A DNA stretch of 64,000 bases from Lachnospiraceae bacterium (GCA_017527205.1 JAFXQK010000027.1:61727-125726), one strand, 5' to 3'. Counted from the stretch's first letter, positions 32,086-41,014 are shown. Numbers and translations: made by a program. The notes: generated by a model not told the origin, from the letters alone.

Positions 32086-33102
32086 ATGAAAATATTAGTT
32101 ACGGGCGGTGCCGGCTTTATCGGTAGCCATACGGTGGTGGAACTGCAGAATTCCGGTTATGACGTGGTGGTGCTTGACAACCTGAGCAATTCCAGCAAAA
32201 AGTCTCTCGAGAGAGTGGAAAAGATCACGGGAAAGCAGGTGCCCTTTTATCAGGCAGACATTCTGGACCGTGAGGCGCTGGAGGAGATTTTCAGCAAAGA
32301 GACCATTGACGCGGTGATCCATTTTGCGGGCCTTAAGGCCGTGGGTGAATCCGTTGCAAAGCCTTGGGAATACTATGAGAACAACATTGCAGGAACCTTG
32401 ACTTTGGTTGACGTCATGAGAAAGCATGGCGTGAAAAACATTATCTTTTCTTCAAGCGCAACGGTATATGGCGATCCTGCCTTTATTCCGATCACGGAGG
32501 AGTGCCCAAAGGGACAGTGCACGAACCCTTATGGCTGGACCAAGTCGATGCTGGAGCAGATCCTTTCTGACATCCAGAAGGCTGATCCAGAGTGGAACGT
32601 AATTCTGCTTCGCTATTTCAATCCCATCGGCGCGCATAAGAGCGGCACGATCGGTGAGAATCCTACGGGCATCCCGAACAACCTGATGCCTTATGTCACG
32701 CAGGTTGCTGTTGGAAAGAGACCCGAGCTTGGCGTCTTTGGAAATGACTATGATACTCCCGACGGTACGGGCGTTCGCGATTACATTCACGTCGTAGATC
32801 TTGCCATTGGCCACGTAAAGGCATTGCAGAAGATCAAGGAGAAGGCTGGTCTCAAGATTTACAATCTTGGAACGGGAACGGGCTACAGCGTACTAGACAT
32901 CATCAAGAATTTCGAGGCCGCAACGGGCGTGAAGGTTCCCTATAGCATTAAGCCACGCCGCCCCGGCGACATCGCCACCTGCTATGCGGACGCATCCCTT
33001 GCAAAGAAGGAGCTCGGCTGGGAGGCCCAGTATGGCATCAAGGAAATGTGCGAGGATGCCTGGAGATGGCAGAAGATGAACCCGAACGGGTATGAGGACT
33101 AG
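32086..33102 (+). CDS. galE: UDP-glucose 4-epimerase
   Basis: A 338-residue short-chain dehydrogenase-type epimerase that interconverts UDP-glucose and UDP-galactose with bound NAD. The Rossmann motif [10 protein letters not shown] is at the N-terminus. SSSATVYG (about 122-129) supplies the catalytic Ser/Thr, and YGWTK (Tyr about 147) the YxxxK pair. The C-terminal [16 protein letters not shown] is typical of GalE. ATG at 32086 follows AAGGAGAAAG. It is 26 bases after the esterase stop, so it is likely the last gene of the nucleotide-sugar operon. It lets the cell feed galactose into glycolysis or make UDP-galactose for glycans. Confidence 0.96.
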   Translation: MKILVTGGAGFIGSHTVVELQNSGYDVVVLDNLSNSSKKSLERVEKITGKQVPFYQADILDREALEEIFSKETIDAVIHFAGLKAVGESVAKPWEYYENNIAGTLTLVDVMRKHGVKNIIFSSSATVYGDPAFIPITEECPKGQCTNPYGWTKSMLEQILSDIQKADPEWNVILLRYFNPIGAHKSGTIGENPTGIPNNLMPYVTQVAVGKRPELGVFGNDYDTPDGTGVRDYIHVVDLAIGHVKALQKIKEKAGLKIYNLGTGTGYSVLDIIKNFEAATGVKVPYSIKPRRPGDIATCYADASLAKKELGWEAQYGIKEMCEDAWRWQKMNPNGYED

Positions 33103-33265
33103 AAGCGCTGCATCATACCTGGCATCTTGGTTGCCCGTTCGTACCGCTTGGTAGTACTCCTATTGCACCTGTCTTTTGAACCTTGTATGATGTGTTTAAG
33201 CATTCTGAATCATCACGACATGCATAAGACACAGATCTTACAAAAATCAAAGCAGGAGGGCGAAA

Positions 33266-33829
33266 ATGAATACGTTAATCACAAGCGAACAAATGAAGGG
33301 ATTTCAGGAATTAAAGAGGGATGCACAGCAGATGCAGCGAAAGGGGCTGCCATTCATGATGGCGTCCGTGGTGATCTGGTCACTGAACGAGGTGCTGCAA
33401 TGCATGAACCTGGGAGTCGAAAGGGCGAATTTTTTAACCTTTGTGACGACTTGCCTGCTCATGCCGCTGGCATTCCTCTTTTCCAGACTTCTTGGATCAA
33501 ACATTTTTCAAAAGACGGAGAATCCGATCAATAAGCTGGCGTTTCTTTGCACAATGAACCAGATGCTTTATCTGCTCATTGTCATGTGGGCGTGCAACAG
33601 GGCGCCGGAGGCAATGGTGATGATTTTTGCCATGGTGTTTGCCGCTCATCTGTTGCCCTACGGCTGGGCTTATGATAACAAGGCCTACACCGTGATTTCG
33701 ATCACGGAGACCATCGGCGCGCTGGCGCTCGGGTGTCTTTTTGGAAATCAGATCATGATCGGATTTATGATTTTACTGCAGATCATTCTTTGCAGTTTTC
33801 TGTTCGCAGACGTGAAAAAGATGAAATAA
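33266..33829 (+). CDS. Conserved membrane protein of unknown function
   Basis: A 187-residue protein with about five predicted membrane helices (roughly 30-48, 57-75, 90-108, 115-133, 140-180) after a charged, soluble N-terminus of about 28 residues. It resembles small integral-membrane proteins of Firmicutes that lack an assigned function (possibly the DUF7010 group, unchecked). AGGAGG lies eight bases before ATG. The LytTR gene begins 20 bases after its stop, so they may share a transcript. Confidence 0.75.
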   Translation: MNTLITSEQMKGFQELKRDAQQMQRKGLPFMMASVVIWSLNEVLQCMNLGVERANFLTFVTTCLLMPLAFLFSRLLGSNIFQKTENPINKLAFLCTMNQMLYLLIVMWACNRAPEAMVMIFAMVFAAHLLPYGWAYDNKAYTVISITETIGALALGCLFGNQIMIGFMILLQIILCSFLFADVKKMK

Positions 33830-33849
33830 AGGAAAGATAAACCGAAACC

Positions 33850-34293
33850 TTGAAAGTTGAGATTAAAAGTGATCAAAAAACGGAAAGCATCTTTGTGGAG
33901 ATCCACTGTAAGGATGTTACGGCGGAAGTAGCGAAGCTGGAACGCTACGTAAAGCGGTATCAGCAGGCCATCCCTGCGACGGCGGATGGCGAGACGGTAA
34001 GCGTGGCGCTGGAGGATATCTTGTATATTGAGTCCGTAGATAAGAGAACCTATCTTTATACGGAGAGCAGGGTTTTACTGACGGATAAAAGGCTCTATGA
34101 ATTTGAGGAGTTTTTGGATTCGCGGGATTTCTTTCGGTGCTCAAAATCAACGATCATCCAATTGGGGAAGGTCGTAAGGCTCAAACCGGAGATCACGCGC
34201 AATATCCTCGCGACCATGGTTAACGGAGAGACGATCGTCGTCTCGAGGCGTTATGCAACCGAACTGAAAAAGCTTCTGGGAATAGAAAGATAG
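33850..34293 (+). CDS. LytTR-family DNA-binding regulator
   Basis: A 147-residue regulator consisting of a short N-terminal segment and a C-terminal LytTR domain (about 48-147). Typical features are the strand-rich start (VALEDILYIESVDKRTYLY), FRCSKSTIIQLGKVVRLKP and the final VVSRRYATELKKLLG. The domain binds DNA through beta-strand loops. TTG at 33850 is the most plausible start, because AAAGGAAAG lies upstream; no in-frame ATG gives the family's usual length. The next gene encodes a DUF3021 membrane protein, the standard partner, thought to control the regulator. Confidence 0.88.
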   Translation: MKVEIKSDQKTESIFVEIHCKDVTAEVAKLERYVKRYQQAIPATADGETVSVALEDILYIESVDKRTYLYTESRVLLTDKRLYEFEEFLDSRDFFRCSKSTIIQLGKVVRLKPEITRNILATMVNGETIVVSRRYATELKKLLGIER

Positions 34294-34302
34294 GATGGAG
34301 AC

Positions 34303-34743
34303 ATGATGGAACTGTTAAAGAATTTTCGAGACGGTGTTGCCTATAGCTTTGCGTGGCTGGTGCTCTGCGTGATCATGATGGCTTGTGCTTTGGGAAATGA
34401 GGCAATTTCCGTCAGCTTTCTTCTAAAGCTTCTGGTTCTTTGTCTCTGGGCATCGCTTAGCTTTGTGATCAGCTTTCGTGTACCCAAGATCAGAAAGAGA
34501 GGCTTTATGGTTTCCTTAACCTGCTTTTACCTGCTTTTTCTTCCCGTGGAGATTTTTCTGTTTTACGCCATGGGAATCTTTCAGGGAACCGGAAGCCCTG
34601 TGCTCTGGATCACCTTCGTGGCCATTGTCTTTGGAGCGTATCTCCTTTCCCTGATGATTGATGCCATTGTCATGAAACGCAAGGCTGTTGAATACACGAA
34701 ACATTTGGAAAACTATCAGAAAATAAAAGCGTTGGAGAAATGA
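34303..34743 (+). CDS. DUF3021-type membrane protein
   Basis: A 146-residue protein with four predicted membrane helices (about 12-31, 37-56, 67-87, 95-117) and a basic C-terminal tail. Size, topology and position right after a LytTR regulator fit the DUF3021 family, whose members probably hold or tune the regulator at the membrane. GGATGGAG lies a few bases before ATG. The gap to the LytTR gene is nine bases and to the following lipoprotein gene four bases, so all three are probably one transcript. Confidence 0.82.
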   Translation: MMELLKNFRDGVAYSFAWLVLCVIMMACALGNEAISVSFLLKLLVLCLWASLSFVISFRVPKIRKRGFMVSLTCFYLLFLPVEIFLFYAMGIFQGTGSPVLWITFVAIVFGAYLLSLMIDAIVMKRKAVEYTKHLENYQKIKALEK

Positions 34744-34747
34744 GAAC

Positions 34748-35626
34748 ATGAATAGGCAACGTGGAAAAAGAGGGATTTTTAAGATCATTAGCGTTATGGC
34801 TATCGTGACGTTCCTTATGAGTGCATGCGGCAGCGGAGATCCGGCAAATACGGAAGCACCGAATGCTTCAAAGACGGAAGCATCAAACATGGAAGATTTG
34901 GGAGCAGAAAAGAGTCTGATCACGCTTCAAACGGATTTGGCTTCCGTCGGAGGTTGGCTTTATGTCTACGATCTCGAGGAGACGGATGCTACGGCGGAGG
35001 AGATTCAGGAGAGTATTGCGATCCTCGAAAATAGGGTAAAGAAGAGAAATCGTGATGCTGCCGTTCATCAAGATGAGATTGGGCGGATCGTGATCGAACT
35101 TCCAGAAATGGAGGACGCAAGGGATCTTTTGCCGATCATAGAGGCAAAGGGTGCTTTTTATTTCATTCGGCAAAGGGATGATAACGGTAACTTAAATTTT
35201 TCGGAGGATATGGGGAGCCTTACTCTGAAAAAGGATATCGAAACAATGCTTTCTGACGGATCCATTCCTGTTACGGGAGGAGACGTTGCCGTTGCAAAGA
35301 GGGTCTTTGCCACGGATAGTTTTAACAAAAATGCGCCTTTACTGGATCTTACCATGACGGAGGAGGGAACGGAAAAGCTTCGTGAGATGACGGAGGAGGC
35401 TTATCAGAATGACAGGGCCTACGTTGCAATCTGTTTCGACGGCGAGATCCTATGTGCACCTCGCGTTCAGCAAGTTATCCTGGATGGCCACGTAGTGATT
35501 ACGGGCCTTGAGGACGCTGAGAAGATGGAAAGCATCGCCTCCGCCATCGAGATGGGGGAAATGAAGGTGACGCTGAAGCGGGCGGAAGAGAAATATTTTG
35601 AGATCCCGAAGGATGACGAAGAGTAG
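34748..35626 (+). CDS. Lipoprotein carrying a stand-alone SecD P1-like domain
   Basis: A 292-residue lipoprotein. The signal peptide ends with the lipobox MSAC (Cys about 27), followed by a 30-residue Ala/Thr/Glu linker. The rest (about 60-285) reads like the extracytoplasmic P1 base and head of SecD: EEIQESIAILENRVKKR, DARDLLPIIEAKGAFYFI, LLDLTMTEEGTEKLREMTEE, VAICFDGEILCAPRVQQ, then DGHVVITGLEDAEKMESIA. No transmembrane SecD/RND helices follow. It is therefore a SecD periplasmic domain moved onto a lipid anchor. Its partner is unknown. It lies four bases after the DUF3021 gene. Confidence 0.85.
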   Translation: MNRQRGKRGIFKIISVMAIVTFLMSACGSGDPANTEAPNASKTEASNMEDLGAEKSLITLQTDLASVGGWLYVYDLEETDATAEEIQESIAILENRVKKRNRDAAVHQDEIGRIVIELPEMEDARDLLPIIEAKGAFYFIRQRDDNGNLNFSEDMGSLTLKKDIETMLSDGSIPVTGGDVAVAKRVFATDSFNKNAPLLDLTMTEEGTEKLREMTEEAYQNDRAYVAICFDGEILCAPRVQQVILDGHVVITGLEDAEKMESIASAIEMGEMKVTLKRAEEKYFEIPKDDEE

Positions 35627-35656
35627 AATGCGTTCGTCCGCTTTGGCCTTGAACTG

Positions 35657-36379
35657 TTACAGGACATAAAAGTAAGTAAAGATATAGTGACAGAGGCTCC
35701 CGCCCATGACAAAGAGATGGAAAATCTCGTGGGAGCCGAAATTTTTGTGGATCGAATTAAAAAGCGGGAGCTTCAGCGCGTAGATCACGCCGCCAACGGT
35801 GTAGACGATGCCGCCTGCAAGGAGCCAGAGGAACGCGGGGAGAGGCAGCGCCGCGTACAGGGGCTTGACAGCGAAGATCACGACCCATCCCATGCCGATG
35901 TAGAGAACGGAGGAGACCCATTTCGGGCAGGTCACCCAGAAAAACTTAAAGAGCATGCCAAGAAATGCGATCGACCAGACGATGGTAAGCAGTCGATAGC
36001 CCAAGGGCTTTTCGAGAACGAACATGCAGGTCGGCGTATAGGAGCCGGCGATCAGGACGAAGATCATCATGTGATCCATGCGCTTAAAGAATTTCAGGGC
36101 ATTGCCCGTCAGGTTTACGCTGTGGTAGGTGGCACTCGCGCCATAGAGCATGATCATGCTGAGCATGAAGATGCTCATGGAGAGAAATGCATAGGATCCG
36201 CCGCTTAAGGCTGCCTTGATGAGAAGCGGAATGGAGCCAAAGATGGCGAGAAGCATACCGATGAAGTGCGTGATCGCACTGCCGGGCTCGCGAATCGTGA
36301 TCTGCAGGGGAGTTCTCCCGTCAGTATTCTTTTCTTTTGAAACCGAATTCATTATCGCATGATTAGTAGTCATTTCCAT
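35657..36379 (-). CDS. Hemolysin III family (PAQR-like) membrane protein
   Basis: A 240-residue protein with seven membrane helices from about residue 40. It keeps the hallmark motifs: helix-2 SATYHS (about 82-87) and the final helix-7 HEIFHLFVMGGSLCHY, whose His residues with those of helix 2 form the metal site of the PAQR superfamily. The name comes from a Bacillus cereus haemolysin; most homologues are simply membrane hydrolase-like proteins. GGGAGGG lies just before the ATG. The gene is convergent with the SecD-like lipoprotein gene and has a leader of about 250 bases. Confidence 0.92.
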   Translation of the reverse strand: MEMTTNHAIMNSVSKEKNTDGRTPLQITIREPGSAITHFIGMLLAIFGSIPLLIKAALSGGSYAFLSMSIFMLSMIMLYGASATYHSVNLTGNALKFFKRMDHMMIFVLIAGSYTPTCMFVLEKPLGYRLLTIVWSIAFLGMLFKFFWVTCPKWVSSVLYIGMGWVVIFAVKPLYAALPLPAFLWLLAGGIVYTVGGVIYALKLPLFNSIHKNFGSHEIFHLFVMGGSLCHYIFTYFYVL

Positions 36380-36634
36380 CTTGATCCCTCCCGGAGTTTT
36401 GATTGATTCCTTCTTGTGACTTCCATCAGCATGCTCGTGTTCACTTAATGGTTTTGCCAGAAAGCATGTGCCTGTCTGATAGTTCCATTAGAATGTCATC
36501 GTGTATCAGATGCTTATCGGAGTTCATAGGGCGGACTCGTAATTGATGACACAACTCACATGACGGAAAGTTTAAAACGCATCTTGATAATTTGCTAATT
36601 CAACATGTAGTATTGAAAACCATGTGATAAGATT

Positions 36635-36663
36635 ATAATATGCCTAGTTTCCGAAAATGTCAA
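36635..36663 (-). promoter_or_regulatory. Promoter of the hemolysin III gene
   Basis: On the minus strand TTGACA, 17 bases, TATTAT. Transcription would begin near 36628, leaving a leader of about 250 bases before the ATG. The stretch 36380-36634 holds no gene; an inverted pair (CATGCT/AGCATG) lies in the leader. Confidence 0.7.
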
Positions 36664-36720
36664 GATGGAAATGATAAAGCAGAAAAATGAAATCGAACTA
36701 GAATAAGGGATTTGGCGGGA

Positions 36721-36987
36721 TCAATCTTCCTCGATGACCTGGATTTCCAGATAATCAAATTCGATCGTTTCCATGAAATTGTCCTGATAGAAGCGGGTTT
36801 TTGCGAAGCGTTTAAAGTCAGAAATTGTCTTGTCGAGCCAGATGGGAGCGGAAAGATCCATTTGATTACAGGCTTTCTCCAGGGCATGGAATACCTTGTG
36901 AGTCCGGGTATCCGTGGTGGCATCTTCAATTGTGACGTCCTTTAGCATGTGTGCATTTTTGAAGGTTTTTGCCCAAAGTCTGAACAT
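36721..36987 (-). CDS. Small conserved-looking protein (88 aa)
   Basis: An 88-residue soluble protein of unknown function: MFRLWAKTFKNAHMLKDV, a central helix (THKVFHALEKACNQMDLSAPIW), another helix (SDFKRFAKTRFYQDNFMETI) and an acidic end (DYLEIQVIEED). Similar small proteins occur in many Lachnospiraceae, but I cannot name a role. AAAGGAGG lies eight bases before ATG, a near-perfect site. It is monocistronic and divergent from the alarmone synthetase gene. Confidence 0.78.
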   Translation of the reverse strand: MFRLWAKTFKNAHMLKDVTIEDATTDTRTHKVFHALEKACNQMDLSAPIWLDKTISDFKRFAKTRFYQDNFMETIEFDYLEIQVIEED

Positions 36988-37264
36988 GATCCGCGCCTCC
37001 TTTTCGAAACCACGTGTAGTATATCATACGATCAGTGGAGAAGGCAAGAGTGAAAAATTTCGATAGGAATATTTTCGGAAGGTTTGGCATAGATATAGTT
37101 GAGGGGACTGAAAAGAACACTATAACTTGTGATTATTAACAATAATACATAAAAATATATAAAAAATTGTAAAAAAACTGTTAAAAATATACATTTTTAA
37201 AGGGATCTATGTTATAATGTTTGCAGAATCCTAAAATATGATTTGAAAGCTTTAAGGAGACATC

Positions 37265-37906
37265 ATGGAATTTATGCTGCAAACCCCTGGTGAGGGGATC
37301 GAGAGTTGGAACGAGGTTATGCTGGTTTATAATGCGGCGCTAAGGCAGGTTCAGACGAAGATGGAGATTCTGAACGATGAATTTCAGCACGTGCATCAGT
37401 ATAATCCGATTGAGCACATCAAGGCGAGAATCAAGACGCCTGAAAGCATTGTTAAGAAGCTAAAGAGGTCGGGTAAGGAATCCACCATTCAAAATATGAT
37501 CGAGTACGTGAATGATATTGCGGGAATTCGTATCATTTGTTCCTTTTCCTCGGACATTTACCGTATCGCTGCGATGATCGAGGAGCAGAAGGACATCAAG
37601 GTTTTGCTGACGAAGGATTATATTACCTATCCGAAGGCCAGCGGTTATCGAAGCTATCATATGATCGTGACGATACCCGTATACCTGTCTGACCGCATCG
37701 TAGACACGAAGGTCGAGATTCAGATTCGGACGGTTGCGCAGGATTTCTGGGCGAGTCTGGAGCACAAGATTCATTATAAATTTGAGGGAGAAGCGCCGGA
37801 ACACATTCGAAGTGAGCTGGTTGAGTGTGCGCGCCTGGTATCGGATTTGGATGCCAGAATGCTGGCGCTGAATGATGAGATCTTAGAGCTGAGTAAAAAG
37901 GTATAG
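37265..37906 (+). CDS. Small alarmone synthetase (RelA/SpoT domain, RelQ-like)
   Basis: A 213-residue single-domain (p)ppGpp synthetase. It has NDIAGIRIICSF (about 78-89), the substrate loop KASGYRSYH (about 121-129) and the catalytic VEIQIRT...DFWASLEHKIHYK (about 150-170), with the Glu of EIQIRT expected to bind Mg2+. There is no HD hydrolase or TGS domain, so it only synthesises alarmone from ATP and GTP/GDP. Length and motifs fit the YjbM/YwaC group. AAGGAG precedes ATG, and TATAAT at 37213-37218 marks a nearby -10 element. Monocistronic with a strong terminator. Confidence 0.93.
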   Translation: MEFMLQTPGEGIESWNEVMLVYNAALRQVQTKMEILNDEFQHVHQYNPIEHIKARIKTPESIVKKLKRSGKESTIQNMIEYVNDIAGIRIICSFSSDIYRIAAMIEEQKDIKVLLTKDYITYPKASGYRSYHMIVTIPVYLSDRIVDTKVEIQIRTVAQDFWASLEHKIHYKFEGEAPEHIRSELVECARLVSDLDARMLALNDEILELSKKV

Positions 37907-37952
37907 GTAAAAAGGGGAGGTCTTCCCTTCAACATACAAAATACAAAAAGAT

Positions 37953-37998
37953 AAAATAAGAGCCGCTTCGGGAAACCCGTATCTGCGGCTCTTATTTT
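37953..37998 (+). terminator. Terminator of the alarmone synthetase gene
   Basis: A perfect 14-bp stem, AAAATAAGAGCCGC with GCGGCTCTTATTTT, with an 18-base loop. Confidence 0.85.
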
Positions 37999-38047
37999 AT
38001 GCCGACCATTCCCGGAGAAAGGTCTTAAAACAAAAAAGGGAGGAGAA

Positions 38048-38089
38048 ATGAGGAGTGCCCAGACATTTATCACGTCTGGGCGATTATGA
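38048..38089 (+). other. 13-codon mini-ORF overlapping a hairpin
   Basis: GGGAGGAG sits immediately upstream of ATG; the frame encodes MRSAQTFITSGRL and stops. GCCCAGAC (38057-38064) pairs with GTCTGGGC (38074-38081) inside it. It may be a leader peptide or chance. The remainder of 37907-38293 holds only the terminator above and the promoter at 38203. Confidence 0.3.
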
Positions 38090-38202
38090 AAAATAGTCCA
38101 ATCACTTATTTGACAATTTCAGTATAGCAATGATTTATGAACAAAATATGAACAGAAAGTTAAAGGTACGTAAAAGTACGCTTGATGAAAAAAATTGGGG
38201 TG

Positions 38203-38231
38203 TTGCGATTTGGAATAAGAGATGATACAAT
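38203..38231 (+). promoter_or_regulatory. Promoter of the coiled-coil protein gene
   Basis: TTGCGA, 17 bases, TACAAT. Confidence 0.5.
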
Positions 38232-38293
38232 AATGGAGCGTATGTGCGAAGCATGGCAGAACGTGACCGGAAAGAAATCTTGGAGGATGAATC

Positions 38294-38683
38294 ATGGATA
38301 CGTTGATGGACAGGCTGGCTGAGAGGCCAAACGCACAGAAGAGAATTCGCGAAAGCGCGGCGACGGAGGTACGGGATTCAGAGCCTGAAAAGGAACGGAT
38401 CTTAGAACTGAAACAAGATACGAAAGAACTGGAAGAAAAGCTGGCGGGTCTGTATGAAGGTCTGCGAGATGGGTATCATAAAGAGTGTGTGAAGGTTTAT
38501 CGGAACATGCAGGCTGCTTTTGCGGAAGAGAAGGAAAAGCAGGCAAAGCACTTGTCCGAGGAGGTTACGAGGCTAGAGGGAAAGAATCGGATGACGCTGC
38601 TTTTTTCCGTCATGGCCTGCGTGACGGGACTTGGGAACCTTGTGCTCCTGGCATTTTTGGTATGGAGAATGCTTGCCTTGTAA
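38294..38683 (+). CDS. Coiled-coil protein with C-terminal membrane anchor
   Basis: A 129-residue protein not recognised as a known family. Residues 30-98 are strongly charged and helical (EPEKERILELKQDTKELEEK onward), predicting a coiled coil. One membrane helix (about 101-125) follows and ends the chain, giving a tail-anchored topology with the coil in the cytoplasm. GGAGGATGAATC precedes ATG. The flavin reductase gene begins 51 bases later and could share the transcript, but no functional link is evident. Confidence 0.65.
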   Translation: MDTLMDRLAERPNAQKRIRESAATEVRDSEPEKERILELKQDTKELEEKLAGLYEGLRDGYHKECVKVYRNMQAAFAEEKEKQAKHLSEEVTRLEGKNRMTLLFSVMACVTGLGNLVLLAFLVWRMLAL

Positions 38684-38734
38684 ACACAGTCTTGATGGCC
38701 ATGGAGCGAAGGCTCTTAGAAATGGGAGGACGGG

Positions 38735-39298
38735 ATGGCGAAGGAGCTTTGGAAGCCGGGAAATATGTTGTATCCCTTGCCGGTGGTGATGGTATCGGTG
38801 GCGGATGCACAGGGAAAACCGAATATTATTACGGTGGCCTGGGCTGGAACGATCTGCAGTGATCCGCCCATGGTCTCCATTTCCGTGCGCCCTGAGCGGT
38901 ATTCGCATCCCATTTTGATGGAGACGCGGGAGTTCGTGATCAATTTGACCACGAAGGAGCTTTGTTATTGTACGGATTATTGCGGCGTAAAGAGCGGCCG
39001 CGATATTGATAAGTTTGAAAAGATGCATCTGACGGTGCTTCCCGCGAGCATCGTGAAGGCACCCTTGATCGGTGAGAGCCCCGTAAACCTGGAATGTCAG
39101 GTGACGGAGGTAAAGCACCTTGGATCTCATGACATGTTTCTTGCCAAGGTTGTGGCAGTGCATGCAGATGAGAAATATATGGATGAAAAACACAAATTCC
39201 ATTTGGAGTGGGCGGATCCCATTACGTATTCCCATGGGACCTACTACAGCCTTGGCGAACGCCTGGGAACCTTTGGATATAGCGTGAGAAAAAAGTAG
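38735..39298 (+). CDS. Flavin reductase family protein (flavoredoxin-like)
   Basis: A 187-residue FMN-binding split-barrel protein. Recognisable pieces are the start MLYPLPVVMVSVADAQGKPN, the FMN-phosphate region IITVAWAGTICSDPP, then SISVRPERYSHPIL, and FVINLTTKEL. These match flavoredoxin and related flavin reductases of strict anaerobes, which move electrons from NAD(P)H or ferredoxin to FMN. The electron partner is unknown. GGGAGG lies just before ATG. The M23 peptidase gene starts 13 bases after the stop. Confidence 0.88.
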   Translation: MAKELWKPGNMLYPLPVVMVSVADAQGKPNIITVAWAGTICSDPPMVSISVRPERYSHPILMETREFVINLTTKELCYCTDYCGVKSGRDIDKFEKMHLTVLPASIVKAPLIGESPVNLECQVTEVKHLGSHDMFLAKVVAVHADEKYMDEKHKFHLEWADPITYSHGTYYSLGERLGTFGYSVRKK

Positions 39299-39311
39299 GT
39301 TAGCAACATTC

Positions 39312-40910
39312 ATGACAAAACGAGTTCGAAAAAGACGAAAAGAACATAAATATCTGAAGTTTACTTTTATGAAATATACGGCTGCCACCCTGTTCCTTTG
39401 CATGCTGTTCGTGCGGGGGTACGTGCCCTTCGAGAAGGAGGGAGAGAACCTGTTTCACGTAAAGGTGAATGGCGTGGAGGTCGGAAGCGTGGACGATCCC
39501 GCCAAGGCAGAAAAGATGCTTTGGGAGGCGAGATATCAGATCCAATCCGGCAGGGAAGGCTTTACCTTTCTCGAGGCAGAGCTGGAGTATACCGGCGAGG
39601 AGATGCTGTGGGGCTATGTTGATTCTGAAAGCTATGTCAGGGCCAACATGGTTCGAGTGCTTCAGAGCTCCATGCAGTCAGCGCTGAGAAGAAGCTATAC
39701 GGTAAAGGTCAAGGATTATCTGGTCAATCTGGGGACGCAGGAGGAAGTGGAGCAGCTCTTCCAGGCGGCCATTGACAAGTATGATGATTCCGGCGAATTT
39801 CAGGTAAAGCTGATGCATGATTCCGATCGGGAGTTTAGCATGTTTACGACCGTGGTGGATCATAAGAGTGAGGAGAGTGCAGAGGTCGTTTCGACAGAGG
39901 TTCCCATGGAGGCTGGTGCAGAGGTGTATTTGACGCCTCGCGGAAGAGTATATGACGAACCCGTGGAAAAGGATTTTGATGACTTTGAGTATGGCGTCCT
40001 CAGCATGGACCTTGCGGAGACCGTTGAAGTGATTCGCGCGTATTTGCCTGCAAATCAGCTGACGGGCGTGGATGAGGCTATTGAGCATTTGGTGAAGGAG
40101 CAGGAGGTTCCCGTGGAATATACCGTTGTTTCGGGGGACACGCTGTCTGAAATTGCCTTGAAGGTAAACGTGCCCATGGATCGGATCGTAGAGATGAACA
40201 GTGACCTTCTGGATTCCGTGAATTCAACGATTCACGTGGGGGACAAGCTGATCGTCACCGTGCCCGAGCCAGAGCTTTCCGTGCTTCGGACGGAGACGAA
40301 ATATTATGAAGAAATCTATGACGAGGATACGATCTATATTGAAAATACGGACTGGTTTTCGAATCAGCAGGTCGTTCGTCAGCAGCCCTCTGCGGGATTT
40401 CGTAAGATTACCGTAGAAGAGAATTATGTGAATGATCAGGTCGTCGAGAGAGTGATCCTGAAGCAGGAGCTGATCAAGGAAGCCGTTCCGATGATCGTGG
40501 AGCGCGGTACGAAGGTTCCTCCGACTTATATTAAGCCGATTTCAGGCGGACGACTCAGCTCTGGCTTTGGCAGGCGTAATTCGCCGACCAAGGGTGCAAG
40601 CTCGAATCATCCCGGCATCGACTGGGCAACGCCTACGGGAACCAGCGTCGTTGCATCCTGTGGTGGTACGGTTTCCAAGGCCGGATGGGCAAGCGGATAT
40701 GGCTATTGCGTCTTCATTGAGCATGAGGATGGCAAGCAGACCAGATATGGACACCTGTCCAAGGTGCTCGTAAAGGTAGGCCAGAAGGTACGACAGGGCG
40801 AGAAGATCGCACTGAGCGGTAATACCGGCGTCAGCACGGGACCTCACCTGCACTTCGAGATCCGCGTGGGAGGAAATCCCGTCAACCCGCTCAACTACGT
40901 CTCCAAGTAG
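39312..40910 (+). CDS. LysM/G5/M23 cell-wall peptidase
   Basis: A 532-residue surface endopeptidase. A basic N-terminus and one membrane helix (about 20-37) act as an uncleaved anchor. An unassigned region (about 45-265) is followed by a LysM domain (about 272-318: VVSGDTLSEIALKVNVPMDRI), a G5 domain (about 330-410) and a C-terminal M23 domain (about 420-530). The zinc site is complete: H in NHPGIDWA with D, and HLHFEI near the end. It should cut peptide cross-links in peptidoglycan. No clear ribosome binding site is present; coupling to the flavin reductase is likely. The domain order is common in Clostridia. Confidence 0.92.
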   Translation: MTKRVRKRRKEHKYLKFTFMKYTAATLFLCMLFVRGYVPFEKEGENLFHVKVNGVEVGSVDDPAKAEKMLWEARYQIQSGREGFTFLEAELEYTGEEMLWGYVDSESYVRANMVRVLQSSMQSALRRSYTVKVKDYLVNLGTQEEVEQLFQAAIDKYDDSGEFQVKLMHDSDREFSMFTTVVDHKSEESAEVVSTEVPMEAGAEVYLTPRGRVYDEPVEKDFDDFEYGVLSMDLAETVEVIRAYLPANQLTGVDEAIEHLVKEQEVPVEYTVVSGDTLSEIALKVNVPMDRIVEMNSDLLDSVNSTIHVGDKLIVTVPEPELSVLRTETKYYEEIYDEDTIYIENTDWFSNQQVVRQQPSAGFRKITVEENYVNDQVVERVILKQELIKEAVPMIVERGTKVPPTYIKPISGGRLSSGFGRRNSPTKGASSNHPGIDWATPTGTSVVASCGGTVSKAGWASGYGYCVFIEHEDGKQTRYGHLSKVLVKVGQKVRQGEKIALSGNTGVSTGPHLHFEIRVGGNPVNPLNYVSK

Positions 40911-40920
40911 AGCGAGGAAG

Positions 40921-40977
40921 GAACCCAAGCGGCAGGCGCGTGGAAATCTTCGATTTCCAGGCGGGGCATTTGGGTTC
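40921..40977. repeat. Compound hairpin between the peptidase gene and murA
   Basis: GAACCCAA (40921-40928) pairs with TTGGGTTC (40970-40977), and inside it TGGAAATC (40941-40948) pairs with GATTTCCA (40952-40959) across a 3-base loop. There is no T-run. It may be an RNA-stabilising hairpin or a weak terminator. Confidence 0.5.
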
Positions 40978-41014
40978 ACCCGAGCGTATACGAAAAAAAC
41001 GAATATCCGTTCGA

